This document shows, one piece after another, positions 14,203-23,149 of a stretch of 64,000 nt of DNA (positions within the stretch are counted from its first letter, which is position 1; the number at the start of each line of letters is the position of its first letter). The DNA comes from Flavobacterium laiguense (GTDB taxonomy: Bacteria > Bacteroidota > Bacteroidia > Flavobacteriales > Flavobacteriaceae). The stretch lies in the NCBI RefSeq assembly GCF_003097655.1, contig NZ_QCZH01000002.1, positions 1 to 64,000 of the forward strand. The letters are read 5' to 3'. Both the position numbers and the translations under genes were made by a program. The notes beneath the pieces were generated by a model. It was not told the origin of the DNA. It did no database searches and was given only the letters and a program-made list of their open reading frames with translations.

Positions 14203-17200
14203 TTAAGAAACCAAAACCCAAGCTCCGCTAGCTATCATGCTTTCGGCTTTCTTGTACTTCATTTCTTGTGTTTGCCCATTGGCTACATTTTGTATGGTTA
14301 CCGTATCGTTACGGTTAATTTTTGGTTGGTCGCGAACGATAGTTTCAGTAACTTGCCTTTGTTGGGTTTGTCCCGCTTCATGATTTCGTTCCGCTAATTC
14401 ATCAGAATTTAAAATCTCGTCCTTGCTCAATTGATAATCTTCTACTTGACGTTCGATTCTTGCTTCTTCAATAACAGGAGCGTTTTGAGCAGGTAAATCA
14501 CCTTTAAATAAAAATGAAATTACTTCTTTATTAACATTCTCAAGCATAGAACGGAACAAGTTGAATGCTTCTAATTTGTAAATAAGCAATGGATCTTTTT
14601 GTTCGTGAACGGCTAATTGAACTGATTGTTTCAATTCGTCCATTTTACGCAAGTGTTTTTTCCAAGCCTCATCAACGATAGATAAAGTGATGTTCTTTTC
14701 AAAATCGGCTACCAGTTGAGCACCTTCAGTTTCGTATGCTTTCTTTAGATCAGTTACTACATTAAACGATTTTATTCCATCGGTAAAAGGAACGACAATA
14801 CGTTCAAAATGATTGTTTCTGTCTTCGTAAACATTCTTGATGATAGGGAAAGCTTCTCTAGCACTTCTTTCTGTTTTTTGAGTATAAAATTCAAGGGTTG
14901 CTTTATAAAGTTTACCCGTGATTTCAATTTCAGTTAATTTAGAAAATTCTTCTTGTGATACTGGTGAAGTAAAAGAGAAATAACGAATAATATCAAATTC
15001 AAAATCCTTGAAGTTATTTCTGGCTTTATTTTCATCTACAATTAGTTCGCAAGTGTCATAAAGCATATTGGCAATATCCAATTTTAGACGCTCACCAAAC
15101 AAGGCATGACGACGACGTTTGTATACTACTTCACGCTGTGCATTCATTACATCATCATATTCCAATAAACGTTTACGGACACCAAAGTTGTTTTCCTCTA
15201 CTTTTTTCTGAGCACGTTCGATAGATTTGGTCATCATAGAATGTTGAATCACTTCTCCTTCTTGCAATCCCATTCTGTCCATCACTTTGGCTACTCTTTC
15301 AGAACCAAACAAACGCATTAAGTTATCTTCAAGAGAAACATAAAACTGTGAACTTCCCGGATCTCCTTGACGTCCTGCACGACCACGTAACTGGCGGTCT
15401 ACACGACGGGAGTCATGACGTTCTGTACCTACAATTGCTAGACCTCCAGCGGCTTTCACTTCAGGAGTTAATTTAATATCGGTACCACGACCAGCCATGT
15501 TGGTAGCGATGGTTACTACTCCAGGCTTTCCTGCTTCTTCAACAATTTGAGCTTCTTGTTTATGCATTTTTGCATTCAATACATTGTGTGCAACACCACG
15601 CATTTTCAACATTCTACTCAATAATTCTGAAATCTCAACCGAAGTGGTACCAATAAGAACCGGTCTTCCTGCTTTTGATAATTCAGTTACATCCTCGATT
15701 ACAGCATTAAATTTCTCACGAGTTGTTTTGTATATAAAGTCTTCTTTGTCTATACGAGCCATCGGTCTGTTGGTAGGAATCTCTACCACATCCAGTTTGT
15801 AGATTTGCCATAACTCACCTGCTTCTGTTACAGCTGTTCCAGTCATACCACCCAGTTTGTTGTACATTCTGAAATAGTTTTGCAAAGTAACCGTTGCAAA
15901 AGTTTGTGTAGCGGCCTCAATTTTTACGTTTTCTTTGGCTTCAATAGCTTGGTGTAAACCGTCAGAATAACGACGACCGTCCATGATACGTCCCGTTTGC
16001 TCATCGACAATCATGATTTTGTTGTCCATGATCACATATTCTACATCTTTTTCAAAAAGGCTGTATGCTTTAAGAAGTTGTGTCAAGGTGTGAATACGTT
16101 CACTTTTTACACCAAAGTCTTGGAACAATCTTTCTTTTTCTTCCGCCTCCGCATCTTTGTCCAGTTTTTTCTTTTCGATAGCGGCGATTTCTGTTCCAAT
16201 GTCTGGAAGCACAAAAAAGTCAGCATCAGTATCTCCAGAAAGGAATTTGATTCCATTATCAGTTAAACCAACTTGGTTGTTTTTTTCTTCAATTACAAAA
16301 TACAACGCTTCATCCACTTTTGGCATTTCGCGATTGTTGTCTTGCATATAAGAGTTTTCAGTTTTTTGAAGCAATTGTTTGATTCCTTCTTCACTCAAAA
16401 ACTTAATCAACGCTTTGTTTTTAGGTAAACTTCTGTAAGCTCTCAATAATAAGAAACCACCGTCTTTAGTATTCCCTTCTTTGATTAATTTTTTTGCTTC
16501 GGCAAGAAAACCATTTGCCAATTGACGTTGTAAACTAACAAGGTTTTCAATTTTTGGTTTCATTTCCATAAATTCATGACGGTCTCCTTGAGGAACCGGT
16601 CCAGAAATGATAAGGGGAGTACGTGCATCATCAATTAAAACAGAATCGACCTCATCGACAATAGCGTAATTGTGCTTTCTTTGAACCAAATCTTCTGGCG
16701 AATGCGCCATGTTATCTCTTAGGTAATCAAAACCAAATTCGTTGTTAGTACCGTAAGTGATGTCAGAATCGTATGCTTTTTTTCTTCCTTCAGAATTAGG
16801 TTGGTGATTGTCAATACAATCAACAGTCATTCCGTGAAATTCAAATAGCGGCGCTTTCCAGCTACTATCACGTTTTGCCAAATAGTCATTCACGGTTACC
16901 AAATGCACACCGTTTCCAGTCAAAGCATTCAAGTATAATGGCAAAGTAGCCACCAATGTTTTACCTTCACCTGTTTGCATTTCGGCAACTTTACCTTCAT
17001 GCAACACCATTCCACCAATCAACTGAACGTCATAGTGAATCATGTCCCAAGTGATTTGTTTTCCGGCTGCATTCCAAGTGTTTGCCCAAATAGCGTTGTC
17101 ACCATCAAGGGTAATGTAGCTTTTTGTAGCCGAAAGTTCTCTGTCTTTTGCGGTAGCGGTAACTGTTATTTGTGTGTTGTCTTTAAAACGTCTTGCGGTT

Positions 17201-17553
17201 TCTTTAACAACCGAAAAAGCTTCTGGAAGAATCTCCAATAGTGTTTTTTCAGAAATATCGTAAGCTTCTTTTTCTAAAGCGTCAATAGCGTTATAAATAT
17301 CTTCACGTTTGTCAATGTCTTCAATGCTTTCTACCTCAAGTTGAAGTGCTGCTATTTTAGCATCTTTTTCGGCACGAGCTTGTTTTATTTTTTCTTTAAA
17401 AAAAGTGGTTCGAGCTCTCAATTCATCATGAGACAAGGCTTGCAAAGCGCTTTCAAAAGTTTTTATTTTGTTTAAATACGGTTGTAACGCTTTGACATCT
17501 TTCTCAGATTTGTCTCCAACAAAGATTTTAATAATACTGTTTATGAAACTCAT
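14203..17553 (-). CDS. secA: Preprotein translocase subunit SecA
   Basis: A 1116-residue SecA ATPase, motor of general secretion at the inner membrane. Motifs: Walker A MQTGEGKT (about residues 190-200), Walker B region VDEVDSVLIDDARTP, GTERHDSRRVDRQLRGRAGR in the second nucleotide-binding domain, and the helical scaffold near IVDEAWKKHLRKMDELKQSV. Compared with E. coli SecA (about 900 residues) it has an insertion of over 100 residues after SGPVPQGDRHEF, seen in Bacteroidota. It lacks the C-terminal CxCxSGxxxxxCH zinc motif, ending instead in KKAESMIASGAWVLVS. The start is the ATG at 17553. Identification is firm. Confidence 0.97.
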   Translation of the reverse strand: MSFINSIIKIFVGDKSEKDVKALQPYLNKIKTFESALQALSHDELRARTTFFKEKIKQARAEKDAKIAALQLEVESIEDIDKREDIYNAIDALEKEAYDISEKTLLEILPEAFSVVKETARRFKDNTQITVTATAKDRELSATKSYITLDGDNAIWANTWNAAGKQITWDMIHYDVQLIGGMVLHEGKVAEMQTGEGKTLVATLPLYLNALTGNGVHLVTVNDYLAKRDSSWKAPLFEFHGMTVDCIDNHQPNSEGRKKAYDSDITYGTNNEFGFDYLRDNMAHSPEDLVQRKHNYAIVDEVDSVLIDDARTPLIISGPVPQGDRHEFMEMKPKIENLVSLQRQLANGFLAEAKKLIKEGNTKDGGFLLLRAYRSLPKNKALIKFLSEEGIKQLLQKTENSYMQDNNREMPKVDEALYFVIEEKNNQVGLTDNGIKFLSGDTDADFFVLPDIGTEIAAIEKKKLDKDAEAEEKERLFQDFGVKSERIHTLTQLLKAYSLFEKDVEYVIMDNKIMIVDEQTGRIMDGRRYSDGLHQAIEAKENVKIEAATQTFATVTLQNYFRMYNKLGGMTGTAVTEAGELWQIYKLDVVEIPTNRPMARIDKEDFIYKTTREKFNAVIEDVTELSKAGRPVLIGTTSVEISELLSRMLKMRGVAHNVLNAKMHKQEAQIVEEAGKPGVVTIATNMAGRGTDIKLTPEVKAAGGLAIVGTERHDSRRVDRQLRGRAGRQGDPGSSQFYVSLEDNLMRLFGSERVAKVMDRMGLQEGEVIQHSMMTKSIERAQKKVEENNFGVRKRLLEYDDVMNAQREVVYKRRRHALFGERLKLDIANMLYDTCELIVDENKARNNFKDFEFDIIRYFSFTSPVSQEEFSKLTEIEITGKLYKATLEFYTQKTERSAREAFPIIKNVYEDRNNHFERIVVPFTDGIKSFNVVTDLKKAYETEGAQLVADFEKNITLSIVDEAWKKHLRKMDELKQSVQLAVHEQKDPLLIYKLEAFNLFRSMLENVNKEVISFLFKGDLPAQNAPVIEEARIERQVEDYQLSKDEILNSDELAERNHEAGQTQQRQVTETIVRDQPKINRNDTVTIQNVANGQTQEMKYKKAESMIASGAWVLVS

Positions 17554-17596
17554 GATCTATTTTTATTTCTATTTATATAACTTCGTAAATTTAAAC

Positions 17597-17628
17597 AAAA
17601 AAAAAGCCTCTTTTGAGACTTTTTCTTG
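17597..17628 (-). terminator. Weak terminator after the DUF2795 gene
   Basis: AAAGTCTC and the near-complementary GAGGCTTT (one mismatch) on the minus strand are followed by a long T-run. It lies between the DUF2795 stop and the secA start. Confidence 0.5.
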
Positions 17629-17637
17629 GTTTACTTT

Positions 17638-17859
17638 TTAATATTCATCCTCGTTCCAAAGATAATCTTCGTCGGTAGGATAATCTGGCCAAATTTCTTC
17701 CATTGATTCATATATCTCACCTTCATCCTCTATAGATTGAAGGTTTTCTACTACTTCTAATGGAGCTCCTGCTCTAATAGCGTAGTCAATAAGTTCGTCT
17801 TTGTTAGCAGGCCATGGCGCATCGCTTAAATATGATGCTAATTCTAATGTCCAATACAT
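17638..17859 (-). CDS. DUF2795 domain-containing protein
   Basis: A 73-residue acidic protein, MYWTLELASYLSDAPWPANK and onward, matching the DUF2795 family. The motif APWPANKDELIDYAIRAGAP lies at about residues 14-33, and the acidic tail is EYDD-rich. The function is unknown; the small soluble fold is often linked to regulatory or RNA-related roles without proof. The ATG at 17859 is preferred over an upstream start because a full promoter (TTG-N19-TATTTTTG) occupies the upstream codons. It is monocistronic, upstream of secA. Confidence 0.8.
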   Translation of the reverse strand: MYWTLELASYLSDAPWPANKDELIDYAIRAGAPLEVVENLQSIEDEGEIYESMEEIWPDYPTDEDYLWNEDEY

Positions 17860-17880
17860 ATCTGTCGATTTAGTTTTGTG

Positions 17881-17910
17881 CAAAAATAAATTTTTTACTG
17901 AAAAAGACAA
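17881..17910 (-). promoter_or_regulatory. Bacteroidota promoter TTG-N19-TATTTTTG
   Basis: On the minus strand a TTG (17910-17908) is followed after exactly 19 bases by TATTTTTG (17888-17881), matching the -33/-7 consensus. The -7 element ends 22 bases before the DUF2795 ATG. It is the best promoter match seen in the window and fixes that gene's start. Confidence 0.75.
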
Positions 17911-17944
17911 GTAAAAAACCATTTATTTTTTAAAAAAGTTAAGA

Positions 17945-18035
17945 ACGTTTTAATTATAGCTGATTTCTGATTTTTGATTAACGATTTTTGATTGCTTAAT
18001 TTTGATTTTTAAATCTTAAATCTACAATCTAAAAT
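17945..18035. repeat. Interspersed repeat, GATTAACGATTT type, copy 2
   Basis: The stretch holds GATTAACGATTTTTGATTGC and, later, ATCTAAAATCCTA, in the same order as at 1285-1375. It also contains simple GATTTTTGATTT reiterations. It lies between the cobalamin adenosyltransferase stop and the DUF2795 promoter. Confidence 0.55.
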
Positions 18036-18036
18036 C

Positions 18037-18606
18037 CTATTTTCTAGGTATCCATTGAACTTCTTCAGCGTTTAAATCATGAGACAACTTTCGTGCCAAT
18101 ACAAAAAGGTAGTCAGAAAGTCGGTTTAAGTACTTGATTGCGATTTCGGCAACTGGTTCATTATGGCTTAAATGTACGGCTAAACGTTCAGCACGGCGGC
18201 AAACACAACGTGCAATATGACAATATGACACAGTAGGATGGCCGCCTGGTAATACAAAGTGTGTCATTGGCGGTAGCGCCTCTTCCATGGTGTCTATTTC
18301 ATTTTCCAGTAATTCAATGTCAGTCTCGACAATCCCTAATTTTTTCAAACGAAGTTCTCCGTTTTTCATGACCTCTTTTTCTGGAGGAGTGGCCAAAATA
18401 GCTCCTACCGTAAACAACCGATCTTGTATTTCAATCAGGATTTCTTTGTAATGGGGATTCATTTCTTGGTCGCGAATCAATCCAATATAGGAATTCAATT
18501 CGTCAACGGTTCCGTAACTTTCTATCCGCGCATGATCTTTGGGGACACGCGTACCTCCAAAAAGGGCAGTAGTGCCAGTGTCTCCTGTTTTAGTATATAC
18601 TTTCAT
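18037..18606 (-). CDS. Cob(I)alamin adenosyltransferase, PduO type
   Basis: A 189-residue ATP:cob(I)alamin adenosyltransferase of the PduO/MMAB family, which makes adenosylcobalamin in the cytosol. The N-terminal ATP-binding KVYTKTGDTGTTALFGGTRV is characteristic. It is followed by RIESYGTVDELNSYIG, the trimer-interface CRRAERLAVHL with the catalytic Arg/Glu, and the C-terminal RLSDYLFVLAR. All catalytic elements are present and the length is normal. The adenosylcobalamin made would serve methylmalonyl-CoA mutase, which fits the acyl-CoA carboxylase operon at 58-62 kb, although no mutase is in the window. The next gene downstream is a repeat and DUF2795. Confidence 0.93.
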   Translation of the reverse strand: MKVYTKTGDTGTTALFGGTRVPKDHARIESYGTVDELNSYIGLIRDQEMNPHYKEILIEIQDRLFTVGAILATPPEKEVMKNGELRLKKLGIVETDIELLENEIDTMEEALPPMTHFVLPGGHPTVSYCHIARCVCRRAERLAVHLSHNEPVAEIAIKYLNRLSDYLFVLARKLSHDLNAEEVQWIPRK

Positions 18607-18739
18607 TTGAGTTTCTTATTTTAGTCCCAAAAGCTTTCGGGATAGAATTTAGATTTCAGTTCGTCTGAAAAACAAAATTACTGTATTAATTCGATTATTG
18701 AAGAGACAAACCGTTCCAGTGCACCTTCGCTAATGTCAA

Positions 18740-19474
18740 TTAGTGAATACTATCGCTTGCCATCGGTATAAGACTATCGGTAGGTAGTCTGTTTGGAGTA
18801 TCGCTCTCTATAATCCCGTCTCTCAATCGAATAACGCGATGAGCATAAGCCGCAATTTCTTCTTCGTGGGTTACTAAAATAACGGTGTTTCCATTAGCAT
18901 GAATGTCGCCAAAAAGCTTCATGATTTCCAATGATGTTTTGCTATCCAGGTTTCCTGTAGGTTCGTCTGCCAGAATAATCGAAGGTCTGTTGACCAATGC
19001 TCTGGCAATGGCTACACGCTGGCGTTGTCCTCCGGAGAGTTGGTTGGGTTGATGATCCATTCTGTCGCCCAAATTTACTTGATTAAGTACTTCGGATGCA
19101 CGAGCGTTTCTTTCAGCTTTAGAACAACCTGCGTAGATCATTGGTAAAGCTACATTGTCTAAGGCTGTTGTTCTAGGCAGTAGGTTGAAAGTTTGGAAAA
19201 CAAAACCGATCTCTTTGTTTCTAATTTCGGCCAGTTCGTCGTCTTTCATATGACTCACATCTTTACCGTTCAAAATATATGTTCCGGAAGTTGGTGTGTC
19301 TAAACAACCCAATAAATTCATTAAAGTAGATTTTCCGGAACCTGAAGGGCCCATCAGAGCTACGTATTCCCCTTTTTTAATTTCTAAATCAATGCCTTTT
19401 AGCACATAAACAATTTCGTTTCCAAGTACAAAATCTCGTTTGATATTGGTAATTTTTATAAGTGGGTTTTTCAT
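18740..19474 (-). CDS. ABC transporter ATP-binding protein, MacB/LolD family
   Basis: A 244-residue ABC ATPase. Walker A is GPSGSGKST (residues 42-50), the signature [15 protein letters not shown] is near 146 and Walker B is [11 protein letters not shown]. The MacB/LolD/FtsE-type text [15 protein letters not shown] and [18 protein letters not shown] places it with ATPases of type VII systems, which power extrusion of lipoproteins, peptides or drugs across the inner membrane rather than classical import. No permease gene is adjacent, so its partner lies elsewhere. The ATG is at 19474. The gene stands alone, with 133 bases to the adenosyltransferase. Confidence 0.9.
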   Translation of the reverse strand: MKNPLIKITNIKRDFVLGNEIVYVLKGIDLEIKKGEYVALMGPSGSGKSTLMNLLGCLDTPTSGTYILNGKDVSHMKDDELAEIRNKEIGFVFQTFNLLPRTTALDNVALPMIYAGCSKAERNARASEVLNQVNLGDRMDHQPNQLSGGQRQRVAIARALVNRPSIILADEPTGNLDSKTSLEIMKLFGDIHANGNTVILVTHEEEIAAYAHRVIRLRDGIIESDTPNRLPTDSLIPMASDSIH

Positions 19475-19739
19475 TAGAATTTTCTATTGTAGATTACTGT
19501 TTTCGATTTTAAAAGTACAAAAGACTTTTGAATTGTTAATAGGTAGGTTTAAATTGATTTTTGTTACAATTTATAGAATTTTAACAAAAATGATTGGCAG
19601 CAATGGTTGTCATTTTTTTATTTAAAACTCAAAGTGCTTTTATGTAAGTAAAATTCATTAAAATAATAAAAAAAGTGTATTTAGTCGATTGAATATGAAT
19701 TTTAACGATTTTTATTTATCTGATCTAAATTATAAATAG

Positions 19740-19929
19740 TATGTTTGCAAGACAAAAGTTGAGGTATTAAATATTAGGTTATTGAATATGAAACTTTATA
19801 TTTTGATGGTATGGTTTATGTTCAGTCAATTTTAGGTTGATGGATAAATTGAAATGTGAATTGAGAATGTAAATATTTATTGATTCAAAATGAAGATTGA
19901 CAGTCATGGGGGTGACTGTCTTTTTTTTT
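19740..19929 (+). ncRNA. Candidate small transcript with promoter-like element and terminator
   Basis: The 453-base gap between the ABC ATPase and the methyltransferase has a plus-strand TATGTTTG (19740-19747) fitting TAnnTTTG, then about 150 bases with no real gene, then a strong plus-strand terminator at 19899-19929. A 15-codon frame MKLYILMVWFMFSQF starts at 19788. No plus-strand gene ends here, so the terminator needs a transcript. No -33 TTG is visible. The rest of the gap is AT-rich and featureless. A small RNA or leader peptide is possible; unproven. Confidence 0.35.
19899..19929 (+). terminator. Strong plus-strand terminator
   Basis: A perfect 8-base stem GACAGTCA / TGACTGTC with loop TGGGGG is followed by at least nine T. 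Its T-run overlaps the stop codon of the minus-strand methyltransferase gene. On the minus strand the run is much poorer, so it works best for plus-strand transcripts. Confidence 0.8.
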
Positions 19930-20707
19930 ATACCCGAATAGTAAAATGCTGTTTGGGTTGTTCGTATCTAAAGAAGACCATACCCCACTGAAAAGTATCA
20001 ATACTAACGGTTACTTTCGGATGTTTTATTATCATCTCCCAAGCTTCTTCCATTTCCTTGGACCGGTGAATGTCATCAAATATCCAAACGGTTTCATTGG
20101 TAATCGTAGGCAATAACAATTCGAAATATTCTAAAGTAGCTTTTTTGGAATGGTTGCCGTCGAAAAAAATTAGTTTAAAGTTTAAAGTTTTAATTTTTAA
20201 GGAGTTCAGATGGATGTTGAACTCTGTTTTAATCAAGTTTATGTTATTGCAATTAAATTTTTGCAATTGAATTTTTGCAATTGAAGCCGTTTCTGGACAG
20301 CCTTCCAAAGTTACAACGGAAGCTTTCGGATTTCCTAATGAAAGGGCAGAAGTAGCCAATCCTAATGAAGTGCCAATTTCAAGGATAGTATCGGGTTGAA
20401 AATAATTCGTGGTTCTAAACAATAGTTCAGCACGTTTGGGACTAATTCCTGCGGTTTTGGCAATCTTTGATATTTGCCTTGTGTCGGATTTAAAAACATG
20501 AGAACCCGCTCCAAAATCGGTTACTTCAATAGTGTTTTTATTTTGTAAAAGTTCGTTTCGGTAGTTTTTCAAAACAATATATTCTGATTTGAATTTCTTT
20601 TCATAAAAGCATTTGGTCAATAAATTAAAGACAAATGGAGAATGCACGGCATGTTCATTTTTGGAATGCCAGAGGAATTTGAGGTAGGATTTGATTTGGA
20701 ATAACAT
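19928..20707 (-). CDS. Class I SAM-dependent methyltransferase, O-methyltransferase-like
   Basis: A 259-residue methyltransferase with Rossmann motif I ILEIGTSLGLATSALSLG, motif II-like VVTLEGCPETASIAK and the acidic strand LIFFDGNHSKKATLEYFE, as in the COG4122 O-methyltransferase group. The acceptor is unknown. I chose the ATG at 20707 (MLFQIKSYLKFLWHSKNEHA); an upstream start would add residues from the interspersed inverted repeat. The N-terminal AVHSPFVFNLLTKCFY is a pattern I recall from flavobacterial homologues. It is monocistronic, flanked by the inverted repeat and the strong opposite-strand terminator. Confidence 0.82.
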   Translation of the reverse strand: MLFQIKSYLKFLWHSKNEHAVHSPFVFNLLTKCFYEKKFKSEYIVLKNYRNELLQNKNTIEVTDFGAGSHVFKSDTRQISKIAKTAGISPKRAELLFRTTNYFQPDTILEIGTSLGLATSALSLGNPKASVVTLEGCPETASIAKIQLQKFNCNNINLIKTEFNIHLNSLKIKTLNFKLIFFDGNHSKKATLEYFELLLPTITNETVWIFDDIHRSKEMEEAWEMIIKHPKVTVSIDTFQWGMVFFRYEQPKQHFTIRV

Positions 20708-20712
20708 AGAGA

Positions 20713-20832
20713 CTATTTCACAAAGGTTCACAAAGAAAATGCGAAGATACACAGAGATTTCTTAAGTCATCGAAAACTAAAAACTAAACTTTGCGTGTCT
20801 CTGTGTTTTCTTAGAGATTCTTTGTGAAATAG
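20713..20832. repeat. Interspersed inverted repeat, CTATTTCACAAAG type
   Basis: The ends are a perfect 13-base inverted repeat, CTATTTCACAAAG (20713-20725) and CTTTGTGAAATAG (20820-20832). A second, inner pair is ACACAGAGA and TCTCTGTGT. It lies between the divergent methyltransferase and SDR genes. A relic of the same words (AGATTCACGAAG...ACACAAAGAATC) occurs at 25505-25560. It looks like a miniature palindromic element rather than a gene. Confidence 0.7.
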
Positions 20833-20882
20833 CATTTTATTAAAGTGTATGCAAATATTAAACTGTCCCAAAATTTAAACAC

Positions 20883-20890
20883 TATATTTG
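20883..20890 (+). promoter_or_regulatory. -7 promoter element TATATTTG
   Basis: A TAnnTTTG match lies 43 bases before the SDR gene ATG. There is no well-placed -33 TTG. It lies just outside the inverted repeat. Confidence 0.45.
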
Positions 20891-20932
20891 CGCCCTTGGA
20901 ATTTACGCCAAGAACAGCAATGAATTTTTATA

Positions 20933-22483
20933 ATGATGAAGGAAGCAATAGAGAGTAAAAGTGCGATAACATTGGAAGAAATAAACCAATGCATTGCAAT
21001 TTTGACAGAATTGAATACAGATACAGATCAGATTTTTGAAATACCAAAAGAGCAAAGAACAGCCTTAATCAAAGCAGCGGGACAATTTTCCCGTCCAGAT
21101 CGCGATGAGTTTACCAAAAGGAAAAAGGACGGAAAGGCAGTAGCCAAACGCAAGCAGGAAAAGAAAGACAGAACCGCCCGTAAAGAAACCGGAATTCGTT
21201 CTGCTCGAGAAGCCAGTATTTTTGTAGCCCCAAAATTGTTGGCTATGAATGATTTCGCCAACAAAGAGCAGTTGGAGTTGGAGACGCCTAGAAAGTGTTA
21301 TGTATGTAAAACAGAGTTTACCAAAATGCATCACTTTTACGATTCAATGTGTTCGGATTGTGGGGATTTTAATTACGCCAAACGTTTCCAGACTGCCGAT
21401 GTAAAAGGACAGATTGCGGTGATTACGGGATCCCGATTAAAAATTGGGTATCATATTACTTTGATGTTATTAAGAGGAGGAGCTACGGTTGTTGCAACGA
21501 CTCGTTTTCCGGTAGATTCGGCTTTGCGATTTTCTAAAGAAGACGATTTTATGGAGTGGGGGCATCGCTTGAAAATTCACGGATTGGATTTGAGGCATAT
21601 TCCGAGTGTGGAGATTTTTTGCAATTTCATAGAGCAAAAATACGGGCGATTGGATATTCTTATCAATAATGCAGCGCAAACCGTGAGACGTCCTGCGGGA
21701 TTCTATACGCACCTAATGGAAAACGAAGAGCGATCAATAGCGACTTTGCCAAAATCGGCACAAGATTTATTATTGGATCATACCAATTGCTTGGATGAAT
21801 TAAAAGTATTGACCTCGGGAGCTTCTTCCAATCAAAATATGCCAGTAACTTGGCACGGACCGGAACCCGGAATTGGTTTAAGGGCTTCCGCCAAATTATC
21901 CCAAATTCCGTATTCTTTTGACAATACATTGGTCACACAAGAAGTTTTTCCGGAAGGAGAACTCGATGCCGACTTGCAACAAGTAGATTTGCGAAAAGTA
22001 AACAGCTGGAGATTAAAGTTGGGACAAATAGAAACCACAGAAATGATCGAAGTACAACTCGTGAATTCGGTTGCACCTTTTGTATTGTGTAATCGCCTTT
22101 CGGAAGTGATGAAGAAAGACAGCACCGGAAAAAAACACATCATTAATGTTTCGGCTATGGAAGGGAAGTTTTACCGAGATTTCAAGGAAGACCGCCATCC
22201 GCATACCAATATGGCCAAAGCAGCCTTGAATATGCTAACGCACACTGCCGCAGGAACTTTGGCAAAAGACGGAATTTTTATGAATGCCGTAGACACAGGT
22301 TGGGTTACCGATGAGGATCCAGCGGAACTAGCCAAAAGAAAACAGGAAGAACAGGATTTTCAACCGCCACTGGATATTGTGGATGGTGCCGCTCGAGTAA
22401 TGGATCCTTTGTTTGACGGGATCAATACAGGGAAGCACTGGTGCGGGAAATTTTTGAAAGATTATAATCCTATTGCTTGGTAG
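20933..22483 (+). CDS. SDR-type oxidoreductase with N-terminal zinc-ribbon-like module
   Basis: A 516-residue protein. Residues about 1-115 form a charged extension with [14 protein letters not shown]. Residues about 122-150 hold CYVCKTEF and CSDCGDF, two CxxC pairs that could bind zinc. The Rossmann domain starts at about 158 with [13 protein letters not shown] in place of the usual TGxxxGxG, and has [12 protein letters not shown] and a C-terminal [10 protein letters not shown]. Where YxxxK is expected there is [11 protein letters not shown]: the Lys is kept but the Tyr is missing, which argues against ordinary alcohol oxidation. Homologues of this architecture exist, from memory, in other bacteria and in plants. 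The gene is monocistronic with its own terminator. Substrate is unknown. Confidence 0.75.
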   Translation: MMKEAIESKSAITLEEINQCIAILTELNTDTDQIFEIPKEQRTALIKAAGQFSRPDRDEFTKRKKDGKAVAKRKQEKKDRTARKETGIRSAREASIFVAPKLLAMNDFANKEQLELETPRKCYVCKTEFTKMHHFYDSMCSDCGDFNYAKRFQTADVKGQIAVITGSRLKIGYHITLMLLRGGATVVATTRFPVDSALRFSKEDDFMEWGHRLKIHGLDLRHIPSVEIFCNFIEQKYGRLDILINNAAQTVRRPAGFYTHLMENEERSIATLPKSAQDLLLDHTNCLDELKVLTSGASSNQNMPVTWHGPEPGIGLRASAKLSQIPYSFDNTLVTQEVFPEGELDADLQQVDLRKVNSWRLKLGQIETTEMIEVQLVNSVAPFVLCNRLSEVMKKDSTGKKHIINVSAMEGKFYRDFKEDRHPHTNMAKAALNMLTHTAAGTLAKDGIFMNAVDTGWVTDEDPAELAKRKQEEQDFQPPLDIVDGAARVMDPLFDGINTGKHWCGKFLKDYNPIAW

Positions 22484-22503
22484 TCCTTATAAGTTTATAA
22501 AAT

Positions 22504-22546
22504 AAAAACCACAACAGAATTTGATTTTGTTGTGGTTTTTTGTTTT
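22504..22546 (+). terminator. Terminator of the SDR gene
   Basis: A 13-base stem AAAAACCACAACA / TGTTGTGGTTTTT with an AT-rich loop is followed by TTGTTTT. The left A-run could also serve the convergent acetyltransferase gene. Confidence 0.85.
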
Positions 22547-22639
22547 CTAGGTTTGAGTCTTTAATAGTAGGAAAAAAAAGCATGCTATAAAAACGTCTAT
22601 ATGCCTAAGCAATTGAATCGTTTTAGAAAATTCAAAAAT

Positions 22640-23149
22640 TTAATTCTGTAACTCCCAGTGAATCATTTTATTATTTCTTCCAACTTCATTGAAATTTAAT
22701 TTAGTTAAAATCTTTGAAGAGCCGATATTTTCTAAAAGACATTTAGCTGTTATTAATGTAACTTCGGAGTTTGAAAAGGCCCATTCTATTAAACCACGAG
22801 AGGCTTCGCTTGCATACCCCTTTTTTCTTTCACTATCAATTATGCCATAACCAATATCTACTGCTCCTAAATGATTTGGTTTGCCTTTAAATCCAATATC
22901 ACCAATAATTGTCATTTCATCTTTTAAAACGATCATCCAAGATTCAAAACCTGTGGGCTCTTGAACTAAATCCAGATTATGAAGTATTTTAGGAATTGTA
23001 TCTAAAGTTTCCTCATCTGGATATCCTTTTCCTAAATGTAACCCCATTTCAATAAGTTTAGTAAAATCGCCGCTTAAAATGATATTAGTAATTTCTTTTG
23101 TAAAAGGCATTAGCAAAAGTCTATCTGTAATTAAATTTTTCAGATTCAT
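22640..23149 (-). CDS. GNAT family N-acetyltransferase
   Basis: A 169-residue GNAT protein of the RimJ/RimL-like group. The start LITDRLLLMPFTKEI is typical of that group. The acetyl-CoA binding segment is DIGYGIIDSERKKGYASEAS (about residues 95-114), where ERKKGYASEA corresponds to the Q/RxxGxG/A pyrophosphate loop, followed by LIEWAFSNSE and a C-terminal LTKLNFNEVGRN motif. It transfers an acetyl group to an amine; protein N-termini, antibiotics and small amines are all possible acceptors. The ATG is at 23149. The gene is solitary, with a 254-base featureless gap upstream. Confidence 0.85.
   Translation of the reverse strand: MNLKNLITDRLLLMPFTKEITNIILSGDFTKLIEMGLHLGKGYPDEETLDTIPKILHNLDLVQEPTGFESWMIVLKDEMTIIGDIGFKGKPNHLGAVDIGYGIIDSERKKGYASEASRGLIEWAFSNSEVTLITAKCLLENIGSSKILTKLNFNEVGRNNKMIHWELQN

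Noticed and set aside
15997..16266. Plus-strand frames inside secA, including one at 16975-17241
   Set aside because: They are shadows of the secA frame; secA is intact and fully explains the region.
19475..19927. 6S RNA or another named RNA in the gap
   Set aside because: There is a terminator and a -7-like element, but no sequence feature that identifies a known RNA family.
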